From positions 1 through 64,000 of the forward strand of contig JAHJKA010000048.1 in the NCBI GenBank assembly GCA_018822545.1: a stretch of 64,000 nucleotides of DNA, given 5' to 3'. Below the pieces are notes generated by a model. That model ran no database searches, was not told the origin of the DNA, and saw only the letters and a list, made by a program, of their open reading frames with translations. Source of the stretch: Pseudomonadota bacterium (GTDB lineage: Bacteria > Desulfobacterota > Desulfobulbia > Desulfobulbales > SURF-16). Positions 8,926-17,893 of this stretch are shown one piece after another. The translations under genes and the position numbers were made by a program. The stretch's first letter is position 1, and every line of letters starts with the position of its first letter.

Positions 8926-9975
8926 TTAAACGAAAACAACAGACTCTTCATCATCATCGCGGGCGGCAACCTCTCCGATAATATGGGGGGATTCACCCAA
9001 GGCGGTAAGTTGCTGCACAGCATCATCCACCACCCGCTCATCAATAACGATGGCCATACCAATACCGTAGTTAAAGGTACGTCTCATTTCCTCCACCGTC
9101 ACATTCCCCTTTTCCTGGAGGAATTTAAAGATGGGTTGAATGGGCCAACTGCCATCTTTGATGATGGCCTTGCAGCCCTTGGGCAGGACGCGGGGGATAT
9201 TATCATCAAAACCACCGCCGGTAATATGAACCAACCCCCGCACCTTGTAATTCTTGAACAGATTAAGCAGAGGCTCGGTATAAATCCGGGTGGGTCGAAT
9301 GAGCTCCTCGCCCAACGTACAGCCCAACTCATCCACGTAATCATCAACCTTGAGACCAAGCTCTTCAAAACATATTTTGCGGACCAGGGAAAACCCATTG
9401 GAATGGATGCCGCTTGAAGAAAGTCCGATGATCTTGTCACCAACCTTAATTTCCGACCCATCAATGAGCTTGTCTCGTTCAGCAATACCGACCACAAAGC
9501 CGGCCATATCGTAGTCACCTGCCTCATAAAGGCCAGGCATCTCGGCTGTCTCACCGCCGATGAGGGAACATTTGGAAATCTCGCAACCCTTGGCGATTCC
9601 TCTGACAACATCAAGGGCAACCTTGGTGTCGAGCTTGCCCACAGAAAAATAATCAAGGAAAAAGAGCGGCTGAGCGCCACAGACAACAATATCGTTGACG
9701 CACATAGCAACAAGATCAATACCAATAGTATCATGCTTATTGCACATACTGGCTATCTTGAGCTTGGTGCCAACACCATCGGTGGAAGACACCAGGACAG
9801 GATCAACATATCGATCACCGCCCAGGGCAAACAGGCCGCCGAAGCCACCAATATCGGTGAGAACACCGCGTCTAAAAGTTGAAGAAACAATAGGCTTAAT
9901 TTGATTGATAAAATCGTTTGCCTTATCAATATCAACGCCGGCTTCTGCGTAACGTGAGGAGGATGATTTGCTCAT
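8926..9975 (-). CDS. purM: Phosphoribosylformylglycinamidine cyclo-ligase PurM (AIR synthetase)
   Basis: PurM closes the imidazole ring in de novo purine synthesis, using ATP and FGAM. The 349-residue product matches the usual size. It shows YAEAGVDIDKANDFI, the ATP-loop region SSTDGVGTKLKIA, the GGETAEMPGLY motif, GLSSSGIHSNGFSLVRK and HITGGGFDDNIPRVLP. It stands alone on the minus strand. Upstream, an inverted repeat at 10008-10028 may be an operator. Confidence 0.95.
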   Translation of the reverse strand: MSKSSSSRYAEAGVDIDKANDFINQIKPIVSSTFRRGVLTDIGGFGGLFALGGDRYVDPVLVSSTDGVGTKLKIASMCNKHDTIGIDLVAMCVNDIVVCGAQPLFFLDYFSVGKLDTKVALDVVRGIAKGCEISKCSLIGGETAEMPGLYEAGDYDMAGFVVGIAERDKLIDGSEIKVGDKIIGLSSSGIHSNGFSLVRKICFEELGLKVDDYVDELGCTLGEELIRPTRIYTEPLLNLFKNYKVRGLVHITGGGFDDNIPRVLPKGCKAIIKDGSWPIQPIFKFLQEKGNVTVEEMRRTFNYGIGMAIVIDERVVDDAVQQLTALGESPHIIGEVAARDDDEESVVFV

Positions 9976-10007
9976 TTTATAATGGTAGAATTTATGGTTT
10001 ATACTCT

Positions 10008-10028
10008 GTAACGGTTACTCACGTAACC
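10008..10028 (-). promoter_or_regulatory. Operator-like GTAAC repeats upstream of purM
   Basis: Three alternating half-sites are packed in 21 bases: GTAAC at 10008-10012, GTTAC ending at 10018, and GTAACC at 10023-10028. They form the overlapping palindromes GTAAC-G-GTTAC and GGTTAC-TCAC-GTAACC. They lie 33-53 bases upstream of the purM ATG and could bind a repressor. They do not match the E. coli PurR site. Confidence 0.3.
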
Positions 10029-10311
10029 AAAGAAGATCACTGAAAATGATTACTTAAATTATAGAAATTTCCCGGCAAGATCAACCGCGAATATGACAGT
10101 CACTCCTAAAAGGCAAAGGACATGTGAATACTCCATTTCCCGGAGAAAAGTCAATCAAATTATGAAGATGAACAACACAACAGATAGTATGCCCTGCAGC
10201 CACTATACAACAAAGAGAGGTGTTCTTTAACTTTTTTTAAGACTTGGCTCAATAAAATAGTTTTTATCTTTTCATTCTGCTGAGATAGGCCATGAACATC
10301 CAAAAAACCGT

Positions 10312-10340
10312 TTGACAGTAAGCCTTGGGCCATGTTAACA
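10312..10340 (+). promoter_or_regulatory. Possible sigma-70 promoter of the rpsF operon
   Basis: A perfect -35 TTGACA (10312-10317) is followed after 17 bases by TTAACA (10335-10340), a poor -10. The placement, 116 bases before the rpsF start, suits a ribosomal protein leader, but the weak -10 keeps confidence low. Confidence 0.3.
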
Positions 10341-10455
10341 AGGACAGCTTATATTTAGATGTGGATCAATTTTCGGCTATTCGTACAGAATCGTCCGCCT
10401 TGATTCATTACCTTCTTGCCCTTTACAAGGGGCCTTAAGTCCATAAGGAGGACCT

Positions 10456-10833
10456 ATGGAAAAGTACGAAACTATCACCATTATCAGACCGAATGTCAGC
10501 GAAGATACCATTGCTGCCATCAGCACCAAAACCGCAGGAATAATTGAAAATGTCGGCGGTGAAATCCTCAAGGTTGACAAATGGGGCCTCAAACAACTGG
10601 CATATCCCATTAAAAAAGAGCCAAACGGCTACTATGTCTACACCGCTTTCTCTGGCAATGGCGCCGGAATTGATGAGATGGAACGTATTTTCAGAATCGA
10701 TGACAATGTTCTGAAATACATGACCATCAAACTCGACAAAGACTTTGTCCTCAGTGACAAATCTTATGCAGCTCAAAATGACGATCGCAAGTCTTCATTT
10801 AAAAATGATGACGATGATGATGACGACAATTAA
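10456..10833 (+). CDS. rpsF: 30S ribosomal protein S6
   Basis: S6 binds S18 and 16S rRNA in the platform of the small subunit. The 125-residue product has the typical start MEKYETITIIRPNVSEDTI, the central AYPIKKEPNGYYVY and the IFRIDDNVLKYM segment. A strong ribosome site AAGGAGG (10445-10451) sits four bases before the ATG. It ends with a disordered acidic tail containing seven consecutive Asp; other bacteria have acidic S6 tails, sometimes extended by RimK. It heads the operon rpsF-rpsR-DUF2232-rplI. Confidence 0.96.
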   Translation: MEKYETITIIRPNVSEDTIAAISTKTAGIIENVGGEILKVDKWGLKQLAYPIKKEPNGYYVYTAFSGNGAGIDEMERIFRIDDNVLKYMTIKLDKDFVLSDKSYAAQNDDRKSSFKNDDDDDDDN

Positions 10834-10890
10834 CAGCGCCATTTAAAACAAACTAACATCCAGCTCAATTTTTTATAAAGGATTAGGATC

Positions 10891-11139
10891 ATGAGAGATA
10901 CGGACAAAAAAAAGAGGATTTTCCAGCGCCGCAGAGTATGCCGCTTTTGTGCTGACAAAGAACTGGTCATTGACTATAAAGATGTTAAAATCCTGACAAA
11001 TTACCTGACCGAGCGCGGCAAGATTATCCCCCGTCGCATTTATGGCAACTGCGCCAAGCACCAGCGTCAGATGACCGAGGCTATTAAAAGAGCTCGGCAG
11101 ATTGCCCTCTTGCCTTATGACGGCAACATCCAGGGTTAG
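10891..11139 (+). CDS. rpsR: 30S ribosomal protein S18 (zinc-binding type)
   Basis: S18 forms a heterodimer with S6 on the ribosome platform. The 82-residue protein contains [19 protein letters not shown] and the C-terminal [20 protein letters not shown], hallmarks of S18. Cys17, Cys20, Cys54 and His57 form a potential zinc site, so this is the C+ variant; many species have a zinc-free copy. It lies 57 bases after rpsF and six bases before the DUF2232 gene. Confidence 0.96.
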   Translation: MRDTDKKKRIFQRRRVCRFCADKELVIDYKDVKILTNYLTERGKIIPRRIYGNCAKHQRQMTEAIKRARQIALLPYDGNIQG

Positions 11140-11145
11140 TACTTC

Positions 11146-12111
11146 GTGCCGGATGAAGTAAACGCCGGTTTTAAACCGCTGAAACAGTGGCGAGCTATTG
11201 TACTGACCTCCCTGTTCTGTGGACTTCCGGCCGTAAGTCCGGTTTTTGATTTACTCCGAACATTTATACCCTTGGCGGCTTTTTATTTTAGTGTAACCCA
11301 GGGTCAGAAAGCTGGGCACCACATTTGCCTTGTTTCCTTTATTATTGCAGGACTCGTTTCACTGCTTGCAAGGGATATTGGTAATGCCATTTTTCCACTC
11401 ACCCTCTTTCCGGTGGGTTTTATACTGGCATGGGCAATGGAAAAAAGAAAATCAGTGGCATGGGCAGGACTTAGCGCAACATTGCTTGTCCTTCTGGGCT
11501 GGTTCATAGGCGGTCTGTTTTTTTGGCAGTCAACCGACCTTAATCCATACACTGAAGGGTTAACTGCCATGGATCAGGCTTTTGCCACCATGGCTGAGAC
11601 GTACAAAACATCTGGCAATTTTCCTCCGGATGTTGTGGCAGAAATCGAACGGGGTATTGACCAGGCCCGCCAGAAATTGCCACGGATTTTCCCGGCATTA
11701 CTTGTTATGTCCGCCATTTTTATTAGTTGGTTGAATTTGGCTCTGGGAAATCGACTTATTGAACGTCACGCTCCGAAGCAAACCGTATGGCCTCCATACC
11801 GCTTCTGGAGACTACCGGAAAATCTGGTCTGGTTGTTAATTCTGGCAGGATTTTTTATGATTCTGCCAGTAGCAAGCCTTAAAACGCTCGGCCTAAATAG
11901 TATTCTCATCCTGGGATGTATTTATTTTTTCCAGGGGCTGGCTGTACTTTTTGCCATGCTGGCAAGATGGGATGCGCCAAGACCTATCAGGGTTTTTATA
12001 TATATTTTTATCTTTATCCAGACCTATTCCATCGTCCTGCTCGCAGTACTTGGCGTTATTGATACCTGGAAAGATTTAGGCAATATCTACAAAGAAGAAG
12101 AAACGCCTTAA
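11146..12111 (+). CDS. DUF2232 (YybS-like) integral membrane protein
   Basis: A 321-residue protein with about eight hydrophobic helices and one soluble, acidic loop near residues 135-185. Its position between rpsR and rplI and its helix pattern match the DUF2232/YybS family, which in many bacteria sits beside rpsR, rplI and dnaB. The function is unknown; transporter-like folding has been suggested for the family. The start is GTG at 11146; no in-frame ATG is close and the ribosome site (AGGG) is weak. Its position in a ribosomal operon suggests constitutive expression in growing cells. Confidence 0.8.
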   Translation: MPDEVNAGFKPLKQWRAIVLTSLFCGLPAVSPVFDLLRTFIPLAAFYFSVTQGQKAGHHICLVSFIIAGLVSLLARDIGNAIFPLTLFPVGFILAWAMEKRKSVAWAGLSATLLVLLGWFIGGLFFWQSTDLNPYTEGLTAMDQAFATMAETYKTSGNFPPDVVAEIERGIDQARQKLPRIFPALLVMSAIFISWLNLALGNRLIERHAPKQTVWPPYRFWRLPENLVWLLILAGFFMILPVASLKTLGLNSILILGCIYFFQGLAVLFAMLARWDAPRPIRVFIYIFIFIQTYSIVLLAVLGVIDTWKDLGNIYKEEETP

Positions 12112-12192
12112 TAAGCCATCTTCCTTTGTTAAAAATATATCCCGTTGGCGGGATTAAATAGATAACAGGTTGATCTACCTGAGGTGACCATT

Positions 12193-12708
12193 ATGGAACT
12201 TATTCTTACACAAACAATTGAAACCCTTGGTGAAGAGGGTGCCGTGGTTAAAGTAAAGCCTGGTTATGGCCGCAATTACTTGATTCCACAAGGAAAGGCC
12301 GTGTTGGCAACCAAGACTGCCATGATCGAACGTGATCGCAACATGGCAGCTATCAAGGCACGTCTGGCAAGTGAGCGTAACGACGCTCAAGGCATAGCCA
12401 AGAAACTGGGCGGCATCACCGTTACCATTACCATGCGTTCCGGTGAAGACAACAAGCTCTACGGTTCTGTAACCTCTGCAGATATTGCTGATAAACTTGC
12501 CGAGCTTGGTATTACCGTTGACAAGCGGAAAATCATGCTTGATGAGCCTCTGAAGAGCCTTGGCGATTTTAAAATTTCCTACAAGGCCGGCTACCAGGTC
12601 TTCGGTGAGTTCAGGGTTCTTATTACCTCCTTGAACACACAGGAATCAACTTCCGCACCTGTTGCCGCCAAACCTGAAGTAGTTACAGAGCCGGCTGCCG
12701 CAGAATAA
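12193..12708 (+). CDS. rplI: 50S ribosomal protein L9
   Basis: L9 binds 23S rRNA domain V and stabilises the L1 stalk base. The 171-residue product begins MELILTQTIETLGEEG and contains VKVKPGYGRNYLIPQGKAV, the defining N-terminal motif, a central helix and the C-terminal SVTSADIADKL region. An in-frame GTG lies nine bases upstream but is part of the ribosome site GAGGTG (12181-12186), so ATG 12193 was chosen. The C-terminus has an Ala/Pro-rich tail. A strong terminator follows. Confidence 0.96.
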   Translation: MELILTQTIETLGEEGAVVKVKPGYGRNYLIPQGKAVLATKTAMIERDRNMAAIKARLASERNDAQGIAKKLGGITVTITMRSGEDNKLYGSVTSADIADKLAELGITVDKRKIMLDEPLKSLGDFKISYKAGYQVFGEFRVLITSLNTQESTSAPVAAKPEVVTEPAAAE

Positions 12709-12735
12709 GCAGCCCCCTGCATAATGTCTTCGCTG

Positions 12736-12776
12736 AAAGCGGCTCTTTTTATTAAAATAAAAGAGCCGCTTTTTTT
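12736..12776 (+). terminator. Rho-independent terminator after rplI
   Basis: A 14-bp stem AAAGCGGCTCTTTT (12736-12749) pairs with 12759-12772, followed by a T run to 12776. It closes the rpsF-rplI operon and separates it from dnaB. Confidence 0.9.
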
Positions 12777-12868
12777 CGTGGCAGACTTGCATTAAATTCA
12801 GGAGCGACTAGTATATTTTGTTCGCTCCTTAGTTCCTAAAATTTCCCTGACTTCATTTGCTAAATTCC

Positions 12869-14236
12869 ATGGAACAACCTCTTAACAGCTCTATCAGCCA
12901 CCGCATGCCTCCCCAGAACAAGGAGGCTGAGCAATGTGTTCTCGGCGCTGTTCTCCAACAAAAAGGCATGATGGCCAAGGCCGTTGACCTCATCACCCCT
13001 GACGACTTTTACCTCGACAAACATAAAGCCATTTTCAAGGCCATGGTCACCCTTTTTGACCGCAATGAGCCGCAAGACATGGTCACGGTGATCAACCATC
13101 TCACCAGCACCAACTCCTTGGAAGGCTCGGGTGGCCCAGCTTACATAGCGACCCTCACCGACACCGTCCCGTTAGCTTCAAATATCGTCCACTACGCCAA
13201 GATTGTCCGGGAAAAATCAATCCTCCGCCAGTTGATCAGCACCACTACCTCTATTGCCTCCCGCTGTTACGATGAGCAAGATGAGATAGATCGCTTGCTT
13301 GACGATGTCGAGACTACGGTTTTTGAAATATCCAGCAGCAAAAGCGGCTCGAAGTTTGAACCCTTGAACGTCATTATGAAGGGTACCTTTGATAAGGTTA
13401 CCGAACTTGCCGAACGCAAGGAACTAATCACCGGTGTTCCCAGCGGTTATGACGTTTTTGACCGCATGACCGCAGGTCTCCAGCCCTCCGACCTGATCAT
13501 CCTGGCTGGTCGACCCAGTATGGGCAAAACAGCCCTGGCCATGAATATGGCCCAGAATGCGGCTATGCAGTTTGACGTGCCCGTGGCTGTTTTCAGCCTT
13601 GAGATGTCTAAGCATCAGCTTGCCATGCGACTTCTCTGTTCGGTAAGTCGAGTGGATTCCAATGAGATTCGTACCGGTCACATCAAGGAACAAGACTGGC
13701 CCAAACTGACCCGGGCCGCTGGCGAACTGAGCAAATCCCCCATCTTTATCGATGACACCGCGGCAATCTCCGTCCTTGAGATGCGAGCCAAAGCCAGACG
13801 CCTAAAGATGGAACACAATATCGGCCTCGTTGTTGTTGATTACCTCCAACTCATGAAGGGTCGCGGCGACAGCCGCGAGCAGGAGATCAGTGAAATTTCC
13901 CGGTCACTGAAAGCCATGGCCAAGGAACTTGAAATCCCGGTCATCGCCCTTTCCCAGCTGAACCGTAGCCTTGAGAGCCGCCCAAACAAGCGCCCGCAGC
14001 TCTCTGACCTCCGCGAATCAGGCGCCATTGAGCAGGATGCTGATGTTATCTGCTTTATCTACCGTGACGAGGTTTATAACAAATCTGAAGACAACCCCAA
14101 AAAAGGCCTGGCCGAGCTCATCATCGGCAAACAGCGAAACGGCCCCACCGGTACCGTGGAGCTCGCCTTTATCGGTCGCTATACCACCTTCGAGAACCTT
14201 GCCTATCATCATGAAGGCAAATCAATCCCCTCTTAA
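12869..14236 (+). CDS. dnaB: Replicative DNA helicase DnaB
   Basis: DnaB is the hexameric 5'-3' helicase that unwinds the chromosome at the fork. The 455-residue protein has the N-terminal primase-interacting domain (PPQNKEAEQCVLGAVL), the P-loop AGRPSMGKTALAMNMA, the EMSKHQLAMRLL motif, the Walker B VVVDYLQLM and the DLRESGAIEQDADVICF segment. No intein interrupts the P-loop or other motifs. ATG 12869 is preferred over a TTG at 12857; neither has a good ribosome site, and an ATG at 12905 is a third option. The order rplI-dnaB is widely conserved. Confidence 0.95.
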   Translation: MEQPLNSSISHRMPPQNKEAEQCVLGAVLQQKGMMAKAVDLITPDDFYLDKHKAIFKAMVTLFDRNEPQDMVTVINHLTSTNSLEGSGGPAYIATLTDTVPLASNIVHYAKIVREKSILRQLISTTTSIASRCYDEQDEIDRLLDDVETTVFEISSSKSGSKFEPLNVIMKGTFDKVTELAERKELITGVPSGYDVFDRMTAGLQPSDLIILAGRPSMGKTALAMNMAQNAAMQFDVPVAVFSLEMSKHQLAMRLLCSVSRVDSNEIRTGHIKEQDWPKLTRAAGELSKSPIFIDDTAAISVLEMRAKARRLKMEHNIGLVVVDYLQLMKGRGDSREQEISEISRSLKAMAKELEIPVIALSQLNRSLESRPNKRPQLSDLRESGAIEQDADVICFIYRDEVYNKSEDNPKKGLAELIIGKQRNGPTGTVELAFIGRYTTFENLAYHHEGKSIPS

Positions 14237-14539
14237 TTGATCACACAATGGCTGGGGTGAGTGAAGGCTCTTCTCTTTATACACCGCAAGGGGCACTTTT
14301 TTCAGTACCCCCTTGAGGGGTATAAGTTTCGTTTGAGCAGACAAGCTGCTCAACGCAGCTTTCCCCCTGTGATCGCTTAGATCCAGACTTTAGCTTTTTT
14401 TTATCGTGTCTCCACCGGCCTTATTGCACTTCACGGCTGATATGGTAAAAAGAGGCCTGAAATCAGAGACCTGCCCAGATCCACGTCTCCTCTCATCATA
14501 TTTAAAACCCCTTTCCCTCTTTTTTTAAGGATATATATT
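14237..14539. other. Intergenic region between dnaB and leuS
   Basis: No gene is seen in these 303 bases. Two small hairpins are visible: TACCCC/GGGGTA (14306-14322) and GAGCAG/CTGCTC (14335-14351). Neither has a convincing T run, so termination of dnaB here is uncertain. A CT-rich stretch precedes the leuS ribosome site. No T-box specifier or antiterminator sequence is recognisable. Confidence 0.4.
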
Positions 14540-17029
14540 ATGGCCACTGCCGATACCGCCCATTACGATTTTGCTGCTATTGAGAGCAAATGGCAGCAGA
14601 AATGGTTACAGGAAAAGACCTTCAAGGTCAGCGAGGACAAAAGCCGCGAGAAATATTATCTCCTGGAAATGTTCCCCTACCCCTCCGGCCGTATCCACAT
14701 GGGCCATGTCCGCAACTACACCATCGGTGATGTCGTCGCCCGCTTCAAGCGTATGCAGGGCTACAATGTCCTCCACCCCATGGGCTGGGATGCCTTTGGC
14801 CTGCCTGCTGAAAATGCCGCCATCAAAAACAACACCCACCCGGCCAAATGGACCTATGAGAATATCGACTACATGCGCGGCCAACTCCAACAGATGGGGC
14901 TCAGCTACGATTGGGATCGCGAACTTGCTACCTGTAACGAGGCGTATTACCGATGGGAGCAACAATTTTTTATAGAGCTCTACGAGAAAGGCCTTATCTA
15001 CCAAAAAGTTACCGTGGTCAACTGGTGTGAGACCTGCCAGACCGTATTGGCCCGTGAGCAGGTCATTGACGGCTGCTGCTGGCGCTGCGACCAGGGCGTG
15101 GTGCCGCGGGAAATGAATGGCTGGTTTTTCAAGATCACCGATTACGCCGAAGAGCTTTTGGCTGAATGCGACAACCTCAAGGGTTGGCCTGAGAAAGTCC
15201 TTACCATGCAGCGCAACTGGATCGGTAAATCCATCGGCGCCCAGATTGATTTTGCCATTGACGGCCGCGATGATGTACTGACCATCTTCACCACCAGGCC
15301 GGACACCATTCATGGTGCCACCTTCATGTCCATTGCCCCTGAGCATCCTCTTGTCACCGCACTGACCAAGGGCACGGCGCAGGAAGCACAGGTTGTCGAG
15401 TTCGTTAAGCGTACCACCGTGGCCAAGCAGCGCCAGAAGGCGGGTGAGGAGCTTGACAAGGAAGGCGTTTTTACCGGGGCCTATGCCATCAACCCCTATA
15501 CCGGCGACAAGCTCCCCATCTATACAGCAAATTTTGTCCTCATGGACTACGGCACAGGTGCGGTCATGGCTGTGCCGGCCCATGACCAACGGGATTTTGA
15601 ATTCGCCCAAAAATACACTATTGCCGTACAGGTTGTTATCCAGCCAGAAGGTGAAACCCTCAACCCAGCCAGCATGGACACGGCCTACGAGGGACCGGGT
15701 ACTCTGGTAAACTCCGCCGATTTCAACGGTATGGCCTCTGAAGAAGCAAAAATGGCCATCACCGCCAAGGCTGACAAGAAGGGTTTCGGGAAACAGCAGG
15801 TTACCTACCGTCTGCGCGACTGGGGTGTTTCCCGGCAACGCTACTGGGGCAGCCCCATTCCCATGATCCATTGTCAGAAATGCGGCATACAACCGGTGGC
15901 AAAGGAGAATCTCCCCGTCACCCTGCCCCGTGATGTGACCATCGACTCCTCTGGCAAATCGCCGCTGCATACTCTGGAAAGCTACTACAAAACTAGCTGC
16001 CCCAAATGTGGTGGCGAGGCCCGCCGCGAAACAGATACCATGGATACCTTTGTCGAGTCCTCCTGGTATTTCGCCCGCTATACCTGTCCTGACTATACAG
16101 ATGGCCCCCTCAAAAAGGAGGCAGTTGATTACTGGCTGCCCGTCGACCAGTATATCGGCGGTGTGGAGCATGCCATTCTTCACCTTCTCTATTCACGGTT
16201 TTTCACGAAGGTTCTCCGGGATCTCGGCTATCTCAGCATTAATGAGCCTTTCACCAATTTGCTCACCCAAGGCATGGTCATCAAAGATGGCTTTAAAATG
16301 AGCAAATCAAAGGGTAATGTCGTGGATCCGGCCGAACTCATTGCTCAGTATGGGGCGGATACAGTACGCCTTTTTTCTCTGTTTGCAGCGCCACCAGAAA
16401 AAGACCTGGAGTGGAACGATCAGGGTGTTGATGGGGCCTATCGCTTCTTGAACCGGGTCTACCGCTTTATCATGAGCAACAAGGAGCTCCTGCAGAAAAA
16501 CCCTGTCCTGCCTGCAGAGTTATCAAAATCAGGCCAGGACCTCCATCGCAAAACCCACCAGACCATTGCCAAAGTCAGCCAGGACATTAACGGTAAGTTT
16601 CACTTCAACACCGCCATCTCAGCCATCATGGAACTCAACAACAGCTTAAGTTCCTTGACCAGCGGCGATCATGGAGAACCACCAGAAGACGGTGCCATCA
16701 AGGAGGCCGTTGACGCCATTCTCCAGCTCCTGGCCCCCATGGTGCCCCATTTCACCGAAGAGCTCTGGCAACTTCTCGGCCACCACGAGGAACTGACAAA
16801 GACACCCTGGCCAAGCTTTGACCACGAGGCAGCCAAAGAGGATGAAATCATCCTGGTTGTACAGATTAACGGCAAGGTCCGCAGTCGCCTTACTGTGGCA
16901 GCAGGAATTGATGAAGAAACCATCAAAAAAATGGCCTTGGCCGATGAACGGGTCCAGAAATTCCTTGAGGGTCAAAGTATCCGTAAAATCATCGTTGTCA
17001 AAAATAAACTGATCAGCATTGTCATATAG
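14540..17029 (+). CDS. leuS: Leucyl-tRNA synthetase
   Basis: This class I synthetase charges tRNA-Leu. The 829-residue product shows the HIGH-type motif ([17 protein letters not shown]), the editing (CP1) domain with [12 protein letters not shown] and [14 protein letters not shown], and the KMSKS loop ([13 protein letters not shown]). Two Cys-x2-Cys pairs occur early (CETCQ, CWRCD) and more in the zinc-like inserts (CQKCG, CPKCG). An AAGGA ribosome site (14527-14531) precedes ATG 14540. lptE follows after eight bases, as in many Gram-negative bacteria. Confidence 0.97.
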   Translation: MATADTAHYDFAAIESKWQQKWLQEKTFKVSEDKSREKYYLLEMFPYPSGRIHMGHVRNYTIGDVVARFKRMQGYNVLHPMGWDAFGLPAENAAIKNNTHPAKWTYENIDYMRGQLQQMGLSYDWDRELATCNEAYYRWEQQFFIELYEKGLIYQKVTVVNWCETCQTVLAREQVIDGCCWRCDQGVVPREMNGWFFKITDYAEELLAECDNLKGWPEKVLTMQRNWIGKSIGAQIDFAIDGRDDVLTIFTTRPDTIHGATFMSIAPEHPLVTALTKGTAQEAQVVEFVKRTTVAKQRQKAGEELDKEGVFTGAYAINPYTGDKLPIYTANFVLMDYGTGAVMAVPAHDQRDFEFAQKYTIAVQVVIQPEGETLNPASMDTAYEGPGTLVNSADFNGMASEEAKMAITAKADKKGFGKQQVTYRLRDWGVSRQRYWGSPIPMIHCQKCGIQPVAKENLPVTLPRDVTIDSSGKSPLHTLESYYKTSCPKCGGEARRETDTMDTFVESSWYFARYTCPDYTDGPLKKEAVDYWLPVDQYIGGVEHAILHLLYSRFFTKVLRDLGYLSINEPFTNLLTQGMVIKDGFKMSKSKGNVVDPAELIAQYGADTVRLFSLFAAPPEKDLEWNDQGVDGAYRFLNRVYRFIMSNKELLQKNPVLPAELSKSGQDLHRKTHQTIAKVSQDINGKFHFNTAISAIMELNNSLSSLTSGDHGEPPEDGAIKEAVDAILQLLAPMVPHFTEELWQLLGHHEELTKTPWPSFDHEAAKEDEIILVVQINGKVRSRLTVAAGIDEETIKKMALADERVQKFLEGQSIRKIIVVKNKLISIVI

Positions 17030-17037
17030 GTATTGTC

Positions 17038-17655
17038 ATGACCTTTCCAAAACAGCTTTCCACGCTCTTTGCTTTTCTCCTTGTCGGAGCACAGCTCTTG
17101 TTGTTTACCGGTGGCTGTGGTTACCGCAACCCACATACCAGAATTGCTGATTTTGATAAGGATGGCGATGGGAAGATCAGAATTTATCTGGACATGTGGA
17201 CCAATCAGACGAATCTTCTCGGTTTTCAGGGCCAGGTTCAGCAGAGTCTCATCCAAGCGCTGACAAAATCCAACCGCTTTTACCTCACCCAAAACAAAGT
17301 AGGCGCTGATTATATCCTTGATGGGACAATTTACTCTGTCGAGATCCCAGGACTGTCCTATGGCGCCTTTAATCGAGCCGTCGAAATCCGGGCTGCGGTA
17401 AAACTTGGTTACCGGCTGGTAAACGCTCAAAACGGCAAGGTTGTCCTGGAAAGAAATAAATATATACAACGCGAAACCTTTAAGGTGGGAGATGATGCCA
17501 TCCGCACCCAGAGTAATCAGGATATTGCCTTAGTTCTTCTTGCCGACAGTCTGGCTGACAACATCGACATCCAGCTTTTTTACCTCTTCACCCGTGACGA
17601 CCTCAATAACAACCAGGAGCTCATCCCCACAGACGACATAGAAAAACTCGACTGA
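17038..17655 (+). CDS. lptE: LPS-assembly lipoprotein LptE
   Basis: LptE plugs the LptD barrel that inserts lipopolysaccharide into the outer membrane. The 205-residue protein has a lipoprotein signal with lipobox LFTGGC (Cys27) followed by GYRNP, the usual LptE start. The fold-level pattern (QSLIQALTKSNRFYLTQNKVGADYILDGTI and later ADSLADNI) fits the family. Sequence similarity is low, as is normal, so the call rests largely on position directly behind leuS and the lipoprotein signal. Confidence 0.8.
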   Translation: MTFPKQLSTLFAFLLVGAQLLLFTGGCGYRNPHTRIADFDKDGDGKIRIYLDMWTNQTNLLGFQGQVQQSLIQALTKSNRFYLTQNKVGADYILDGTIYSVEIPGLSYGAFNRAVEIRAAVKLGYRLVNAQNGKVVLERNKYIQRETFKVGDDAIRTQSNQDIALVLLADSLADNIDIQLFYLFTRDDLNNNQELIPTDDIEKLD

Positions 17656-17862
17656 CCTTTTTCCAGCCAAAACGAAATCTTGTTGTTTTCTACGATGTTA
17701 TAGCTTCTGCCAGAGACTTGCAAAATGCCGTAAAACAAAGTATTATTACATCCTTGCACATAAATGATTTGGCCCTCATGGTCAGAGAAAAAACAGTTTA
17801 ATCCGTTTTTTTATTAATGTTGCTTCATTAAATTATTACTCATCTTAATATTATTTCTAAAT

Positions 17863-17871
17863 TGCTATACT
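17863..17871 (+). promoter_or_regulatory. Extended -10 promoter upstream of the coiled-coil secreted protein
   Basis: TGCTATACT matches an extended -10 element (TGnTATAAT). No good -35 is seen, which is tolerated for extended -10 promoters. The leader would be only about 15 bases and contains the near-palindrome AATGGGGGCCCATT (17880-17893) touching the ATG, which may hide the start in a hairpin. Confidence 0.4.
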
Positions 17872-17893
17872 AGCACTTCAATGGGGGCCCATT

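Larger units (their letters stand above)
9976..10455. other. Intergenic region upstream of purM and rpsF
   Basis: This 480-base divergent intergenic region has no gene. On the minus side it holds the GTAAC-type repeats (10008-10028) and a perfect TATAAT on the minus strand at 10058-10063, without a well-spaced -35. On the plus side it holds a TTGACA at 10312-10317. The last ~100 bases should be the rpsF leader, where an S6:S18 autoregulatory RNA is known in many bacteria; I could not establish that structure here. Confidence 0.4.

Noticed and set aside
12857..12868. TTG start for dnaB
   Set aside because: An ATG lies four codons downstream and no ribosome site favours the TTG.
13490..13560. 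Intein in the DnaB P-loop
   Set aside because: The motif and flanks are continuous and the protein has normal length.
14340..14539. T-box leader of leuS
   Set aside because: No specifier loop, no conserved T-box sequence and no antiterminator/terminator pair are visible.
14606..16183. 525-codon open frame antisense to leuS
   Set aside because: Shadow of leuS codon usage; no family similarity, no ribosome site, and leuS is certain.
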